Positions 21,240 through 32,815 of a stretch of 64,000 nt of DNA are shown piece after piece. Source of the DNA: Turnera subulata (lineage: Eukaryota > Streptophyta > Magnoliopsida > Malpighiales > Passifloraceae); contig JAKUCV010000418.1 of assembly GCA_028386065.3 (NCBI GenBank), positions 1 to 64,000 on the forward strand. Direction: 5' to 3'. The notes beneath the pieces were generated by a model. The model saw only the letters and a list, made by a program, of their open reading frames with translations, did not search any database and had not been told where the DNA came from. Numbering within the stretch: the stretch's first letter is position 1; every line of letters starts with the position of its first letter. A program made the position numbers and the translations under genes.

Positions 21240-21532
21240 TTGTTACGATCAAATCGTAACAAGAACAAGAAAATAAAGAAAAGGAGAAGAAGAAAGGAAA
21301 ACAGAGAAGAAACTATAATTGAAACTGTATTCCCAAAATTCACATGATCTCCTTTACACGGTTATATGAGTACTCTTTATACTCTAAGTATCCTGCCAAC
21401 AACAAGTAGTATGCTCAAGAATAAAACTAAACGACTACACATAGACATGCTAAGAGTTTGATACGACTAACCTGAACGGTGTCGTATCATATCAATCTAG
21501 CGTGGAGGTAGTGAGCAGCAGAAGCAGCAGCA

Positions 21533-24500
21533 ATGGAGGTGGAATTGAAAGAGCTGCTCGAGGATCTCCAGTCTCTCAAACTATCGTTACCTGATCCTTC
21601 AAATCGTGCTTCGATCGATCAGGTAATATGATCCCAAGGCAATTGCATGTTTTCTTTTTCTCTCTTCACGATTTGGATCCAGCTCTTGTTTGCTTTTGAG
21701 AAATAGGAATGGAGAAATCACACATCAATAAGGTTCTGAAAATGTAATTCTGTAGTTTCGTTTAGTGCTTTTTCTTTCTCTTCCTCTTCATAAGTTAGTG
21801 TTTTCGTAGCTTAGTTATGGATTTAAGTTTGACTGTACATTGTGTGATTTATTTCGCTGTTTTACCGTTTGATCACTTATTTTGTGTGTCTGTGTGTTTG
21901 TGTGTGGTTGTAGCTTGAAGAGCGAGTGGAGCATGTCTGTACATGAACAGGCTTTTTTTCCGCCCGGAACAGGTCCTGGCTTTACTTCTCTATTTTGATG
22001 TGTACACTTATTACAAGCTAAATACTGGCTTTTCCCCCCTGTAATACCAGATACTTCTTTTCATTTTCTGATATTTCTTTATGATTTGAATGCTATAGTG
22101 TTTAACATGTTTAAGTGTATAATGTGAAAATTGAATATCTTGCTTGTTTCAATGTTTCTGCTTCACAGTGTGGCATGACAAAGACTGATGCTGCTGTCCA
22201 GACACTTTCAGACATAAACCCAGATGTTGTGTTGGAGGTAAGTGTTGTAAGAAAACTTTGTGCTCCCGTGACTCATTGGGTTCTGCAATTTCTCACACAC
22301 AAGAAACAGTCATTCCTTTTTATGAAGTCTTGAAGGCACAGTTGGGGTTAGTGTTACATATCTGTAGTTTTCATATGGATGACATACCAAACTCAAATTG
22401 GGATTCAGTGGTTAGTTAAAAAAACAATTCTAGGAAGATCACAATTTTTTATCTTGATTTGCTATTAGTGAGTGTTTGGTTGTCTTGAGTCTTTTATGTG
22501 GCTTAAAATTGTTCTGCGGAAATTTAAGAAGAAAATAGACATAATGGGCTTCTTGCTTATTACTTCTTTCTTATTAGAGCTACACACTCAACATCACAAC
22601 AGTGCAAGGGTTTGATACATTTATGTCAAGTTTAAGGAATAAAACATTTCGCCCTGGCAAAGAAGGTAGTGGAGTGGATCTTGTTTTGAGCTGTGTGGAT
22701 AATTATGAAGCAAGAATGGCTGTTAACCAGGTAAAGAATTCTGTGCCATCTCTAATTTACACAGGTTTGATATGGCTCTTGTTTTGTGTTTATTTTTCTC
22801 TTTTTGATTCATGATCGTACAATGATTTTAGGTTGAAAATTAAGTTTTCAGTGTGACTGTTTTAGGATTAATGAATTGCTTTCCGTATTCTAGATTATAA
22901 TTTTATTCCTTTTGGAAATGCAGGCTTGCAATGAGTTAAATCAGACATGGATGGAGTCTGGTAAGCATCATCGCACCTGGTTGTTGCTTTTCTTGATTTT
23001 GTGGGCAACTGTATGAATCCAAAAAAATTTGGAACTATTGTACAGGAGTAGACTGTATTTGCATAAATGTGAATTTGGTTCTCGATAAAGTTTAGTTTCA
23101 AAATAATTTCTAATTTGGCTTAGTGGAATACCTTCATGGCAGGTGTGTCTGAGGACGCTGTGTCAGGTCACGTACAGTTGCTAGTTCCTGGAGAGACTGC
23201 TTGTTTTGCATGTGCACCTCCTCTGGTATAGTTCCGGTTGAAGACGTCATAGCTTTGAATCTGGAATTACTGACTATCTGTAGCTTTACATATTAGTGCA
23301 CAAGATAGAGAAAAAAAGGTCAGCTTTACATATTAGTGCACAAGATAGAGAAAAAAAGGTCATTGTATTTGCTAAATGTTTACCTGGTAATGAAAACGTC
23401 TAAGCCCAGGATTTCAATATCACCAGGTTGTAGCATCTGGTGTAGATGAGCGAACACTCAAACGTGAAGGAGTTTGTGCAGCATCGTTACCAACCACCAT
23501 GGTAATTTTGTTCACTACCTCTTTCCCCCTTTATTTGCTAAGCGGTTTAGTAGTTAATGGTATAATTTGAACTCCAAGGGGTTGTTGCTGGCCTTTTAGT
23601 GCAAAATGCACTGAAGCTGTTGCTACAGTTTGGACAAGTCTCCCCTTATCTGGTAAATCTCTCTTTCCATGTGTTTCTGTTTATTATCATGACTGTTTTG
23701 ACAGATTCTGGTTTTTTGGCTTGTTGGTAGGGATATAATTCTCTCAAAGATTATTTCCGATCCATGGAAATGAAACCAGATCCCCAGTGTTCAAATGCAG
23801 CCTGTCTGGAACGCCAGGTATCATTTGTTGGCACCTTTGGTTCACAATACTCTCTTTGTTAAAATTTATCTGTATGGATACTTGGTTAAATTTTTCATTG
23901 AAACAATGGTGGTTGTCATGCAGAGAGAATGCATTCTTGCAAAGCCGGCTAGAGATGCTGCAACTAAAGCCAAGATGGAGGTAGAAGCACTAACAACAGT
24001 AGAAATGCCTCTTCATGCTGATAATGAATGGAACATAAGGTAGAGCTTTCACAGATGCACTGGTGTTTTTATTCTTGTCCATATTATGGAAATCAAATAT
24101 ATATCTTTGGTATTATTTTCCTGCTCATTGATAATGCCAAAACATGTATTAAATTGTCCCATCAATTGCTTTCAGTGACGAGAGTCATGAGACTGATATA
24201 CTTAAACAGAATTTTCAGCGTTGTTGTAGTTTTAGTATGCGATTTTTCTTTGGTGATGATTATTGCACCTCTTTTACTGCTTTTTTTCCTTGTCAGTGTT
24301 GTTGATGATTGTGAGCCGCCAAGGGCAGATGTCTCAAGTTCAGGTGATTTCTGTAGTTTATTTTCATTTTCTAACAGCCTTTAATGGATAATGTTCTCTT
24401 TGTAATATTAGGAATACTTTGCTAGTCATATCCACTACTCAACTTTGAAATTGGCAAATGTGTCATGTTATGTATGCAATGCCGAAGTCATGTATTCAAA

Positions 24501-24802
24501 TGATGCATATGGTGGCAAAGGTTTGCTTGCACTAAGAATTTTACTAGACGCAATCTCTTGAATATTTTGGTAGCTCCTAATAAAGTGCTACATGGAACTA
24601 TTCGTAATCGCAAATTGTGCACTGCTTTTAATCCCCTTTATCTTCGAAAGTGATTCCTGCAGATGCTCTCCCTGAAGGTCTCACAAGGGAGCTCCCAAAT
24701 GCAGATGAATTTCATAAGTTTCCAGCTGCTGAACCAAGTGCTACTACATTTGATGACATTGAAGAACTCCGGAGGCAACTTGATGCCCTGAATGCTGATT
24801 AG
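21533..24802 (+). pseudogene. UBA5: UBA5-type E1 enzyme copy lacking its ATP-binding segment
   Basis: Intact UBA5 adenylates and activates UFM1. Exon 1 (21533-21622, MEVELKELLEDLQ) is normal. Exon 2 (21914-21972) goes from LEERVEHV straight into the codons for MNRLFFRPEQ. Roughly 80 family residues, including the glycine-rich ATP-binding motif, are missing, and the junction puts a stop TGA in frame. Later exons follow family order: 22169-22237, 22578-22730, 22924-22960, 23143-23225, 23427-23501 (catalytic Cys in [13 protein letters not shown]), 23579-23652, 23731-23817, 23924-24039, 24297-24343 and 24663-24802 (C-terminal end LRRQLDALNAD). The 23501/23579 junction is one base out of phase with canonical GT-AG, a second lesion. 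A shorter product from the ATG at 21943 is conceivable but would lack the ATP site. An LTR element lies just upstream. Confidence 0.85.
23282..23361. repeat. Exact 40-bp tandem duplication in a UBA5 intron
   Basis: The unit starts AGCTTTACATATTAGTGCAC and is present twice, at 23282 and 23322, with no difference seen. Confidence 0.85.
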
Positions 24803-24880
24803 GTTCAATACTGGCTTTGTTGGCCTAAGGTTCAATACTGGTTTTGTTAGTCTAAGGTTCGATACTGGTTTCTTAAACAC
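24801..24880. repeat. 27-bp repeat, three units, in the UBA5 3' region
   Basis: Units begin AGGTTCAATACTGG at 24801 and 24828 and AGGTTCGATACTGG at 24855. The first unit overlaps the stop codon. Confidence 0.8.
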
Positions 24881-24929
24881 AATTGTTATTGGAAGGTGTA
24901 ACTTGTAAGGTTCAATGTTTATTAACAAC

Positions 24930-25594
24930 CCCCTCTTGGGGTAAATAATACAAGCTTGTTTTAAGCCCTGGAGTTTGGACTGTAATGTAGTGCCATGCTT
25001 TTGGTATTACTTGTAACATGATCTAGGGATTTTCAAAGGAATCGTGGTTTTCTGATTAAACAATTAAAATTTCAATTACTCTTGCTTCTAAAAATATTAT
25101 GTTTAATATTTTAATTACTCTTGCTTCAAAAAATATTATGTTTAATATTTTAAATGAAAAAGCTGAAACATGTCGAGGTCTACCCACACCAGCAAAGTAT
25201 GGTTGCCGTACCAACAATCAACCAAGACGAGCAACAGTCCTCCTATCTTGCAATAGGTGATGAATTTGCAATCTCAACATCCAGAGTTCTACATTGTTCC
25301 TCCTCCCATTCATGAAGTTATTGATGGAAGATATGCAAGAGAGCTGTGCATATTTACCACATCTGACAGAGAGGAGATTGGAATTTGGATATGAAAATAG
25401 CTGGGGACTCAAATTACCAAGTCTGGACCAAGCACCAAAACAGAATCTAACTTTTGTGCCATTGGCAACCTTTGCCTGAATAACCGAAGATAATTGGGTA
25501 CCTGTGAAGCCCTTGGCAAATCCGGCTTTGACGATATTAGACCAAACTATTGACGGAAATTTGAGGTGGAAAGATGGAAGAGAAGCGTCACATG
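24930..25594. other. Intergenic, no recognised gene
   Basis: Holds a roughly 48-bp tandem duplication at about 25067-25160 (ATTACTCTTGCTTC ... AAATATTATGTTTAATATTT twice). The stretch 25250-25570 has less biased composition and could be old coding DNA, but no frame or domain is convincing. Confidence 0.35.
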
Positions 25595-25604
25595 AGATCT
25601 CACG

Positions 25605-25843
25605 CAGGGGCGGAGCCTGAAATTTTGATTAGAAGGGGCCAATTTGTACATTTGCTGGATCAAGAGGGGTCTGTTTTAATGAAACTTTAAATGAAGAGTG
25701 AAAAAATTCTGAAAAAGTGAACAACTAAGGTTCGAACCCGCGACCTCCTTGCTGGAAAAGGGGGGCCAAACCACTAAACTTTGCATTTTTTTGTGACATT
25801 CTACAAAATATATAAGAACTAAACAGGCCTCCCGCTCCGCCCC
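25605..25843. mobile_element. MITE-like element with 10-bp target duplication
   Basis: 239 bp, starting CAGGGGCGGAGCC and ending CTCCGCCCC, so the ends share the inverted 9-mer GGGGCGGAG. AGATCTCACG flanks it on both sides (25595-25604 and 25844-25853). The 10-bp duplication points towards a Mutator-like origin, though the inverted repeats are short. No coding capacity. Confidence 0.7.
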
Positions 25844-25859
25844 AGATCTCACGTTTCTT

Positions 25860-26190
25860 TCTTACCAGCCTGCACCTTCGTTTTATGATACTTTCCCAAC
25901 CACTTGAACAGCTAGCAATGCCTGATATTTCACCAGGATTAACTCAATACCGATACACCCATCTGCATGACACAAAGATCATTCATCACCAGCATAAAAA
26001 AATAAACGGATTTAATTCATAACCAACAAATTTAAGATTGAGCTTAGAAGATGTAGGCCATTTCAAAATGCTCCCTCCCAAAGAATTTCTCACATGCTCT
26101 CTTCCCTATTGGTGGGTTCTATCCTTGAGGCATTGCCTTCCCAATGGATTTTTAAAAGTGTTGTTTTAATTAATTATACTCGCTTTAGAC
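25860..26190. other. Intergenic, no recognised gene
   Basis: Ordinary AT-rich spacer between the MITE and the tRNA-like gene. Nothing coding or repetitive was recognised. Confidence 0.4.
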
Positions 26191-26197
26191 AGCAAGT

Positions 26198-26275
26198 GCA
26201 GATGGCCGAGCTGGTCTATGGCGCCAGATTAAGGTTCTGGTCCGAAAGGGAGTGGGTTCAAATCCTGCTCTCCAC
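26198..26275 (+). tRNA. tRNA-Leu (anticodon AAG), possibly degenerate
   Basis: Starts GCAGATGGCCGAGCTGG, the typical plant tRNA-Leu 5' half and A box. The anticodon arm CCAGA-TTAAGGT-TCTGG carries AAG. A class-II variable arm (TCCGAAAGGGA) and a T arm with GGTTCAAATCC (B box) follow. The 3' strand of the acceptor stem (TCTCCAC) pairs poorly with GCAGATG, and the T stem needs two G-U pairs. It may be a decayed copy. No intron is present. Confidence 0.7.
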
Positions 26276-26548
26276 AGTATTGTTTTTCGATTCAACTATT
26301 ACATTTTGTTCTAAAAATGGCAGGGAGAGCAAGTAAATTAACCCAACAATCATGGTCGAGCCTAAGCAAAAGTGTGGCCATCCCACGTGGCAATCCCTCG
26401 GGAGCGTGGGCTGATGAGTTAGAAAGTGAGGGCCTTTTTTGTACACAGGGCCGACAACTCTAGGCCTACCATAAAGCTAAATATTAGAGCAAATCCGTAT
26501 CAAAAAGATTAGCTCCCTTTTTCACAAACACTGGACTCTGCATTGTAC

Positions 26549-28461
26549 GGATTAAAGCATTTTTTTGTCTCTTTATAAGGCCTCAAAGTTGGAATTCATC
26601 CTCGTATAGGATTTTGGACTTTTTTCATTCCTGTATTCACCCTTTTGGTTTGTTTTTGTCTCTCCGGCTAAAATCCGACTAAAATTGCTGACGTGGCAAG
26701 TTTTCCCAGCGCCACATCAGCTTTTTTGGGTCCCATATGTCAGGGTTAACCCAAACCATACCAATCCCACCCGACCTATTTCTTCCAACCTAATGACCCA
26801 TTTTGTAAATTTAAAATTCTCAAAAATACCCCTGCCCAAACCTTGTTCTCTAATTTTTTTTATTAACCCGAATATTGAAAATTGATATCAAGCCAACTTT
26901 CTCCTCTCGCTTCTCTTTCTGTCTTTTCTATTAGTCATAATAATGAAATATAAGAACAATTGCCCAGAAAGACAATTTCCCCTCCCGATTCATCATTAGA
27001 AAATATCCAAGAATCACCATCATCGTCACCACACCAAGCAGCACCACAGTCAACCTCTACACTTTCGTCCTCTTCTCCTTGAACCCACCACTATTGTCGT
27101 TCACTGACTCGCCACCACTATCGAGTCGCATGCCGCCCCATCTCCCTCTTCTTATGGTCATGCCTCGTGGGTAACGCCGCTAACCCTCTCCTTCTTTTCC
27201 CTTCAATTCGCCGCCGCCACCGTGCGAGGGAGAAAAAAATTGATTGGTGGCAGATCTGGACGGCATGGTATGGAATGCAATTGGCCGAAGGTGGTGGATC
27301 CTGGTGCTTGGAATTGTTGGTAGTATTAGATCGTTTTTTTTTTACGGATTGTTGGTTTTCATTTGGCGACGACCTGAACTGCAACCGAGATGGAAAATCG
27401 GGTAAGGACCCGTCCATTTTCTCTTCAGTTTCGATTTGTGGGTTACAGGTTTTAACCAATTTTTTTTTTGGTGTTTTGTTGTTTCAGGATCGAGGGATCT
27501 ATGTAGATCTGAGATCGTGATTGGATTTAGTTTGTTTGGTTGCCTTTGACTCAAAGGTGTACTCTCCTCCTTTTTTGTTTGTTTTTGTTTGGTTTCCTAA
27601 GATGCAATTCGTGGTGTCATTTCTGGTTTCTTTGGTTTTAGATTGTAGAAGAAAGGAACTAATTTGCCGATGGAATGTGAACTATATATGAATTATTATC
27701 TTCTTTATTCACATTTGGTTTATTAGTATTGTTTTTTAGTGTTTTTCACCTGATTTGTTATTTTGATTTTGCAGGATAGGTTGGCTTCGTCTTCAGTGTG
27801 CCTTCATCTTTTTTTCTGTATATATATCCTGTTGCAATTCTATTTCCCCTATATTTATTTGTAATTCAATCTATATTTATTTGTAACTCAATCCCATCTT
27901 CAGTTGTAATCAAAATGCATAATAAAAAATTCATTTTTCTATTCATTTTCGTATTTGTTTTGTCTATTAATGTAATTAAGACATTATTTATTGGGGTAAT
28001 TCATATATAAAATATGAGAGAATTAATAAAACTCAAATACTAAATCTAATATTAAATAATTGATTGTTAGAATAATATGAGACAATCAAGGTTCATTAGA
28101 GTTAATACTAATTTTTACCAAAATTTAAATTTAATATATCAATTAATATGGGATTTTTAAATAATATTACATATTTTAGTAAAAAATAATATTACATCTT
28201 CAATTGATGGGTCAATTGGGTGGGCGAACGGTTCGGGTCGAGCGGGTTTGGTTTTTTTTGTTGGAATGATACCTTTGGGACCCACGAAGCTGATGTGGCG
28301 CCGAAAAATGTGCCACGTCATCGATTTCCGAGGGGTTTTGGCCGGAGAGATCAAAACAGACCAAAAGGATCGAACGCAAGGATGAAAAAAGGCCAAAATC
28401 TTACACGAGGATGAATTCCAACTTTGAGGCCTTATACAGGGACCAAAAAATGCTTTAATCC
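26549..28461. mobile_element. Mutator-like element 1 with long terminal inverted repeats
   Basis: The left end GGATTAAAGCATTTTTTTG and the right end TGCTTTAATCC open inverted arms of about 220-255 bp. The arms share AAGGCCTCAAAGTTGGA, ATCCTCGT and blocks around GCTGACGTGGC and GGGTCCCA. Near-matching flanks GCATTGTAC (26540-26548) and GCATCTGTAC (28462-28471) look like a mutated 9-bp target duplication. The 1.4-kb interior includes a GC-richer part at 27100-27530 that may be a captured gene fragment, as in Pack-MULEs. No transposase is visible. Confidence 0.65.
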
Positions 28462-28482
28462 GCATCTGTACATACTTCTTAA

Positions 28483-30549
28483 GGATTAAAGCTTTTTTTG
28501 GTCCCTGTGTAAGGCCTCAAAGTTGGAAGTCATCCTCGTGTAGGATTTTGGCCTCTTTTCATCCCTTCGTTCATCGCTTTTGGTTAGTTTTGGTTTGTCC
28601 GACCAAAATCGCTGATGTGGCATCCACATCAGCTTTGTAGGGCCCACATGTCATGGTTTAACCCAAAACCAACCCAGCTCCACCCGACTTGTTTCTTCCT
28701 CCCGATTGGTCCGGTTATGGATTTTTAATTAAAATACCTAAATTATAATCCTTACTCTTAAATTATTATTTTAAAAAGATTATTTTTTTACATATCCAAA
28801 GACACATTTTAATTTTTACCTAAATATAATTTTTTGACTCATCCAAATTTTTTTACCCATAATCCAATTTAAAATTTTAAATTAAATTAAATTAAATTCT
28901 AGTATCAAAAATTAATATAAAAAAAAAAAATATAATTACATGTGAATTTTTTTCCAGTATTAACTTTTTGACCCGATTTAATATTAAAAGAAACAACACA
29001 ATTACCATTAATTATCTCATTATTTATCTAATATGAAAAGATTAGCTCAGATTTTATTTTTTTCTTCAATTATCTCCATAAATTCTTCTTAATCTTTTCT
29101 TAATAAAGAATATTTTAATTAAAAAAACAAAAATATTTCCACCACCATCACCCTCCTCCACCCGACAACCACCACCAGAACCAGTACCACCCTCCTCACC
29201 AACGACGACCACCACAAGAAACACCACTACCCTTCTTCTCCATAAGCACCGGTTGAATTGAGATTCTATTCTTGTTTTCTACCATTAACAACATCAACAC
29301 AATCACAACAGTATCTTCATAGAGAAAATTAATACCATAGTAGCCCAAATTAATTTGATTTATAGAATACCCTAACCCAAAACCATAGCAGCCACAACCA
29401 TGTCATCCCAACCACCACACAACAGTGACGTCTGTGGGCAGCGAGCTCCGAGGCGGCGGATCGAAAGAGAGGAGAGGAGAGATCAGGCGGCGCGATTTGC
29501 AGAGGAAGACGAGCAGATGCAACCTGGGTGGCGATGTCGCTCATGTGCTCGATAGTGTCGACGGCGGTTGTGGCAGAGGACGCGGCAATGATGGAGGCGA
29601 CTTCAACAGCAGTTAAGGCGAGAGAGAAGAGGCAGGGCGATTCAAGCTCAGTCCCGTTGAACGGAACTCGAGTAGAGGTTCGCGAGGAGGTGGCACCTCG
29701 CCTGGTTGTAGCGGTCGTGGAAAGGCAGCGGCGTAGGAAGGAGGAGGAAGATTGGGAGGCGGCGCTAGAGTTGAGGAGAGGGTGTGGCGTTGGTTAGGTG
29801 GCAGAGGTTACCTCGACGAGGAGAAAAGAGAGGAAGGCGGCGGCTATGGTGATTGGCAGAAGAGGAAGGAGATGCAGGGAAGGGCGCAGTGAGGAGGAAG
29901 ACTTAAAGGAGAGGAGGAGAGGAAGAGAGGAAGAAGACAAAGGGAAGAAAACAGAGGGAGGGAGGAGTAACCGAGAAGAGGAAAAGAAAGTCTGGGAGGG
30001 AGAAGAGTAGAGGAGAAGGGAAAAAGAAAAGTGAGGAAGAAGAAGGAAAAATCAGGAAGAAACAAAATAAAAAAAAAATGTGGAGAAAGGAAAAATTAGA
30101 TGAGAAAAGAAGAAAAAGAAAAGAAAATGGGAAAAAAGAGAAAAGACAAGAAAGGAATGGCCCGGGAGAGAGAATAACAAGATAATAACAAATGAGAAAA
30201 AGTAAAAAGGAAAAATAACTTTTTTACTAAAATTAAAGTAAAGTAATTGTAAATTAAATTTTGGGAAAAGAGAAAAAGGAAAAAAGAATAAAAAATCTAG
30301 ACAAGTGGGTCAATGGGGTGGCCGAACGGGTCGGGTGGGACTGGTTTTTTGTTTTTAGTTTAACCCTAACATGTGGACCCCACAAAGCTGATGTGGCGCG
30401 TAAAAATTTGCCAAATCAGCCACTTTCGCCGGATTTCGGCCGGACTGACCAAAATGGATGAACGGAGGGATGAAAAGAGGCCTAAATCCTATACGAGGAT
30501 GAATTCCAACTTTAAGGCCTTACACAGGGATAAAAAAACGCTTTAATCC
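28483..30549. mobile_element. Mutator-like element 2 with long terminal inverted repeats
   Basis: It starts only 21 bp after element 1 and uses the same kind of ends (GGATTAAAGCTTTTTTTGG at left, CGCTTTAATCC at right) with inverted arms of about 230-250 bp. The interior has a purine-rich block at 29420-30170 giving long low-complexity frames. No clear target duplication was found. No transposase is visible. Confidence 0.6.
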
Positions 30550-30767
30550 TTTGTTTTTTTTGGAGAAATGTTATGAGAAAACCTTACTGGCAAAGTCAAC
30601 TTTATAATATTCTTAGCATCTAGACACCGTGTGGAAGCCTTCAACTAGCGTGGAATACTGAGGTAGTCACTAGTCAGCCCTGCCACTCAGATTTTTCAAC
30701 ATATACTGTTGTTTATTGTCAAAACAAACAGTAGAAACCCAATGTTGAAAATTCTTTTTTAGTTCTT

Positions 30768-30779
30768 TTGACCGTTGAC
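30768..30779 (+). promoter_or_regulatory. Tandem W-box in the promoter of SDR gene 1
   Basis: TTGACCGTTGAC holds two WRKY core sites (TTGAC) seven bases apart, 160 bp before the start codon. Gene 2 keeps it as TTGACCATTGAC (41763-41774). Gene 3 has TGGACCGTTGAA (45571-45582), with both cores lost. Confidence 0.5.
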
Positions 30780-30832
30780 AATTCACAAAAATCTTGTGTA
30801 TTCCGTTTCACAAGAAAGCCATGGCAGCAAAG

Positions 30833-30844
30833 TATATATATATA
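30833..30844 (+). promoter_or_regulatory. TATA box of SDR gene 1
   Basis: TATATATATATA, 95 bp upstream of the ATG. Corresponding boxes are TATATAAATA at 41829-41838 (gene 2), TATATAAA at 49093-49100 (gene 4), TATATAA at 52224-52230 (gene 5) and TATATATAAG at 55620-55629 (gene 6). Confidence 0.55.
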
Positions 30845-30938
30845 CACATTAGATACTGAATCCAAAATATCTCACTTCTTCTGCTAAATCCTTCCTTTGA
30901 GCTATCGATCCTCTAGCCACTGAATTAAATTAACAGCC

Positions 30939-32409
30939 ATGGCTCCTCCTTCACACAATGTTGCCAATATTGTAGTGCCTACTATAGTCCTCCCTTCGCT
31001 AATCCTCTCGCTCCCGCTAATACTCGTTTCCAAGATTCTAAAACGAGCAAAACGTTCCTTATTCGGTGAAAAGATTGCTGGAAAAGTGGTACTGATCACT
31101 GGAGCATCTTCAGGAATCGGTGAAGTATGTGCATATAATATAGATCTTCCGTATATGTTCAAGTTATTACATTAATTGTCTTTTTTTATATGTAATAGAG
31201 TTCTCTGATCTTGAACTTTTTTATGTGATCTTGAACCTTGTAGCATCTAGCATATGAGTATGCAAGAAGAGGAGCACGTCTAGCTCTTGTAGCTAGAAGG
31301 GAAGATCGTCTCCGAGAAGTTGCTAATAAGGCCCGGACACTGGGGTCCCCGGATGTTATAACCATCCAAGCAGACATATCCAAGAGCGAAGATTGTAAGA
31401 GGCTTATTGATGAAGCCGTGAATCATTTTGGACAATGTAAGAATTATTAGTGTTCAACTGCTGATTTCTTTTTAAAATTTTGAGGCTTTTAAGTTTTGCT
31501 GCTCATATTTTGTGTGTTTTTTTTCTATGGTAACAGTGAATCACCTGGTCAATAATGCTGGTATTATGCAATCAGGAGAATTGCTTGAGGATTGTACCCA
31601 GATATCTGATTATGAAAGAACTATGGTATGTCTGTCTTCCGCGTTCCCACTAAGCAATAGAAATTGAAGTTTCTACAAATTCTGTATGATGATTTTAACC
31701 AATATGTAACAACTAAACTTTCTTGCTTTGCAGGAGGTAAATTTCTGGGGTAATGTACGTACCACACATCATGCTATTCCACACTTGAGGAAAAGTAAAG
31801 GGAGGATTATTGCGATTTCTTCCGTCATGTCATGGTATCCTATACCTAAATCCACCTTCTACAGTGTAAGAATTTTAAAGCTTATTGGTCAATCAATGAA
31901 TCCTTTTTTTTTTTTTTTTGGGAAATGATCCATAACAATTCTGAATGTATGACTCCAGGCATCAAAAGCAGCTGTGTCGGCCTTCTTCGAGACATTACGT
32001 GTTGAATTGGGTTCAGATATTGGAATAACTATTGTCACTCCTGGTGTGGTGGATTCAGAAATGACCAGTTCTGTAGATGAGGTATTATAGATATACTTAT
32101 GTACTGTATATATATATATATAATATATATTAATCTTCAACTTCAAACAGTTTTTGCAATAACATGGTTATTAATTGTTTTTTGTAATACTCCTTTTAGG
32201 CTGAATTGGGTGATACGCCGGTTATGCCAACGGTGCTTTGTGCTAAATCAATTGTAAACAGTGCCTGCCGGGGAGACAACTACTTAACTGAGCCATTTTG
32301 GATGAAGATGTTCTATTTGGTCCACCTTATTTGTCCTGAATTTACACACTGGTCCAACCACCGTAAAGTAGCAGCAGCCAAGAAGACTTCCCACAAGAAA
32401 ACAAACTAG
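30939..32409 (+). CDS. SDR gene 1: 11-beta-hydroxysteroid dehydrogenase-like (HSD/steroleosin-like)
   Basis: Exons 30939-31124, 31244-31436, 31537-31625, 31734-31865, 31959-32081 and 32200-32409 join in phase to 310 residues. Residues ~9-31 form a hydrophobic anchor with three spaced prolines, followed by a basic patch (SKILKRAKRS). The classical SDR fold follows: TGASSGIG (54-61, cofactor loop), VARRED after the second strand (arginines that in this family favour NADP(H)), NNAG (132-135), Ser186, and YSASK (Tyr199, Lys203). Members oxidise or reduce hydroxyl/keto groups of steroid-like substrates on ER or oil-body membranes. The substrate is unknown. The C terminus KKTN fits a KKxx ER-retrieval signal. 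The start is the first ATG after the TATA box and is shared by genes 2-5. It is about 98% identical to gene 2 by eye. Confidence 0.9.
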
Positions 32410-32815
32410 CTCTCCAACATCTTGGATACTATCTTCTCATAGGCAATGAACTACTCTTCCTGGGTTCAGCTTCACACCCAATTTTACTATAATAATGTAC
32501 TACATTGCCATGTTGTGATTCCAGTTTTTTTTGTTTTCAGTAATTTCATTAATTGTTTTTGGTAGTATAGTAAAGAAGAAATACAGAATTCCTCTTCTAT
32601 TCCTTCCCCTACACGGCTAAGAAATATTGGGGGAGAACTTGTGTAATGTCGTATACCTTGGTTTGTTGTTTGGACTGGAGTGTCAATTCAATCTTACAGG
32701 AACTTGATTCATTTTGTGCTTCTTCTCCTTTTTTTAATCAAGGCGTTCTGTGCTTATTAATCTCACTTATCGCCCAAAAAACACTCACTTTAAAAAAATA
32801 ACAGAAAATCAAAGA

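Larger units (their letters stand above)
18729..21489 (-). mobile_element. Small non-autonomous LTR retrotransposon
   Basis: Terminal direct repeats of 247 bp (18729-18975) and 249 bp (21241-21489) run TGTTACGATC to GTCGTATCA on the plus strand. They differ at roughly ten positions by eye. The minus strand next to the left LTR reads AAGGAGGGAGTAT, a good polypurine tract, so the element lies on the minus strand. The flanking 5-mers are GATCA and TATCA, an imperfect target duplication. The 2.26-kb interior lacks pol. It holds a Ser/Pro/acid-rich ORF and a remnant resembling the C-terminal end of a Ty3/gypsy integrase. It inserted 43 bp before the UBA5 start codon. Confidence 0.8.

Noticed and set aside
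25720..25790. tRNA-like GGTTCGAACCCGCGACC
   Set aside because: It is inside the MITE and no cloverleaf can be drawn around it.
29425..30180. Arg/Glu-rich and Ser/Phe/Pro-rich ORFs on both strands
   Set aside because: They result from a purine-rich low-complexity block inside a Mutator-like element.
28483..30549. Target-site duplication for Mutator-like element 2
   Set aside because: Flanks ACTTCTTAA and TTTGTTTTT do not match; the ends may be altered or the element may have been rearranged with element 1.
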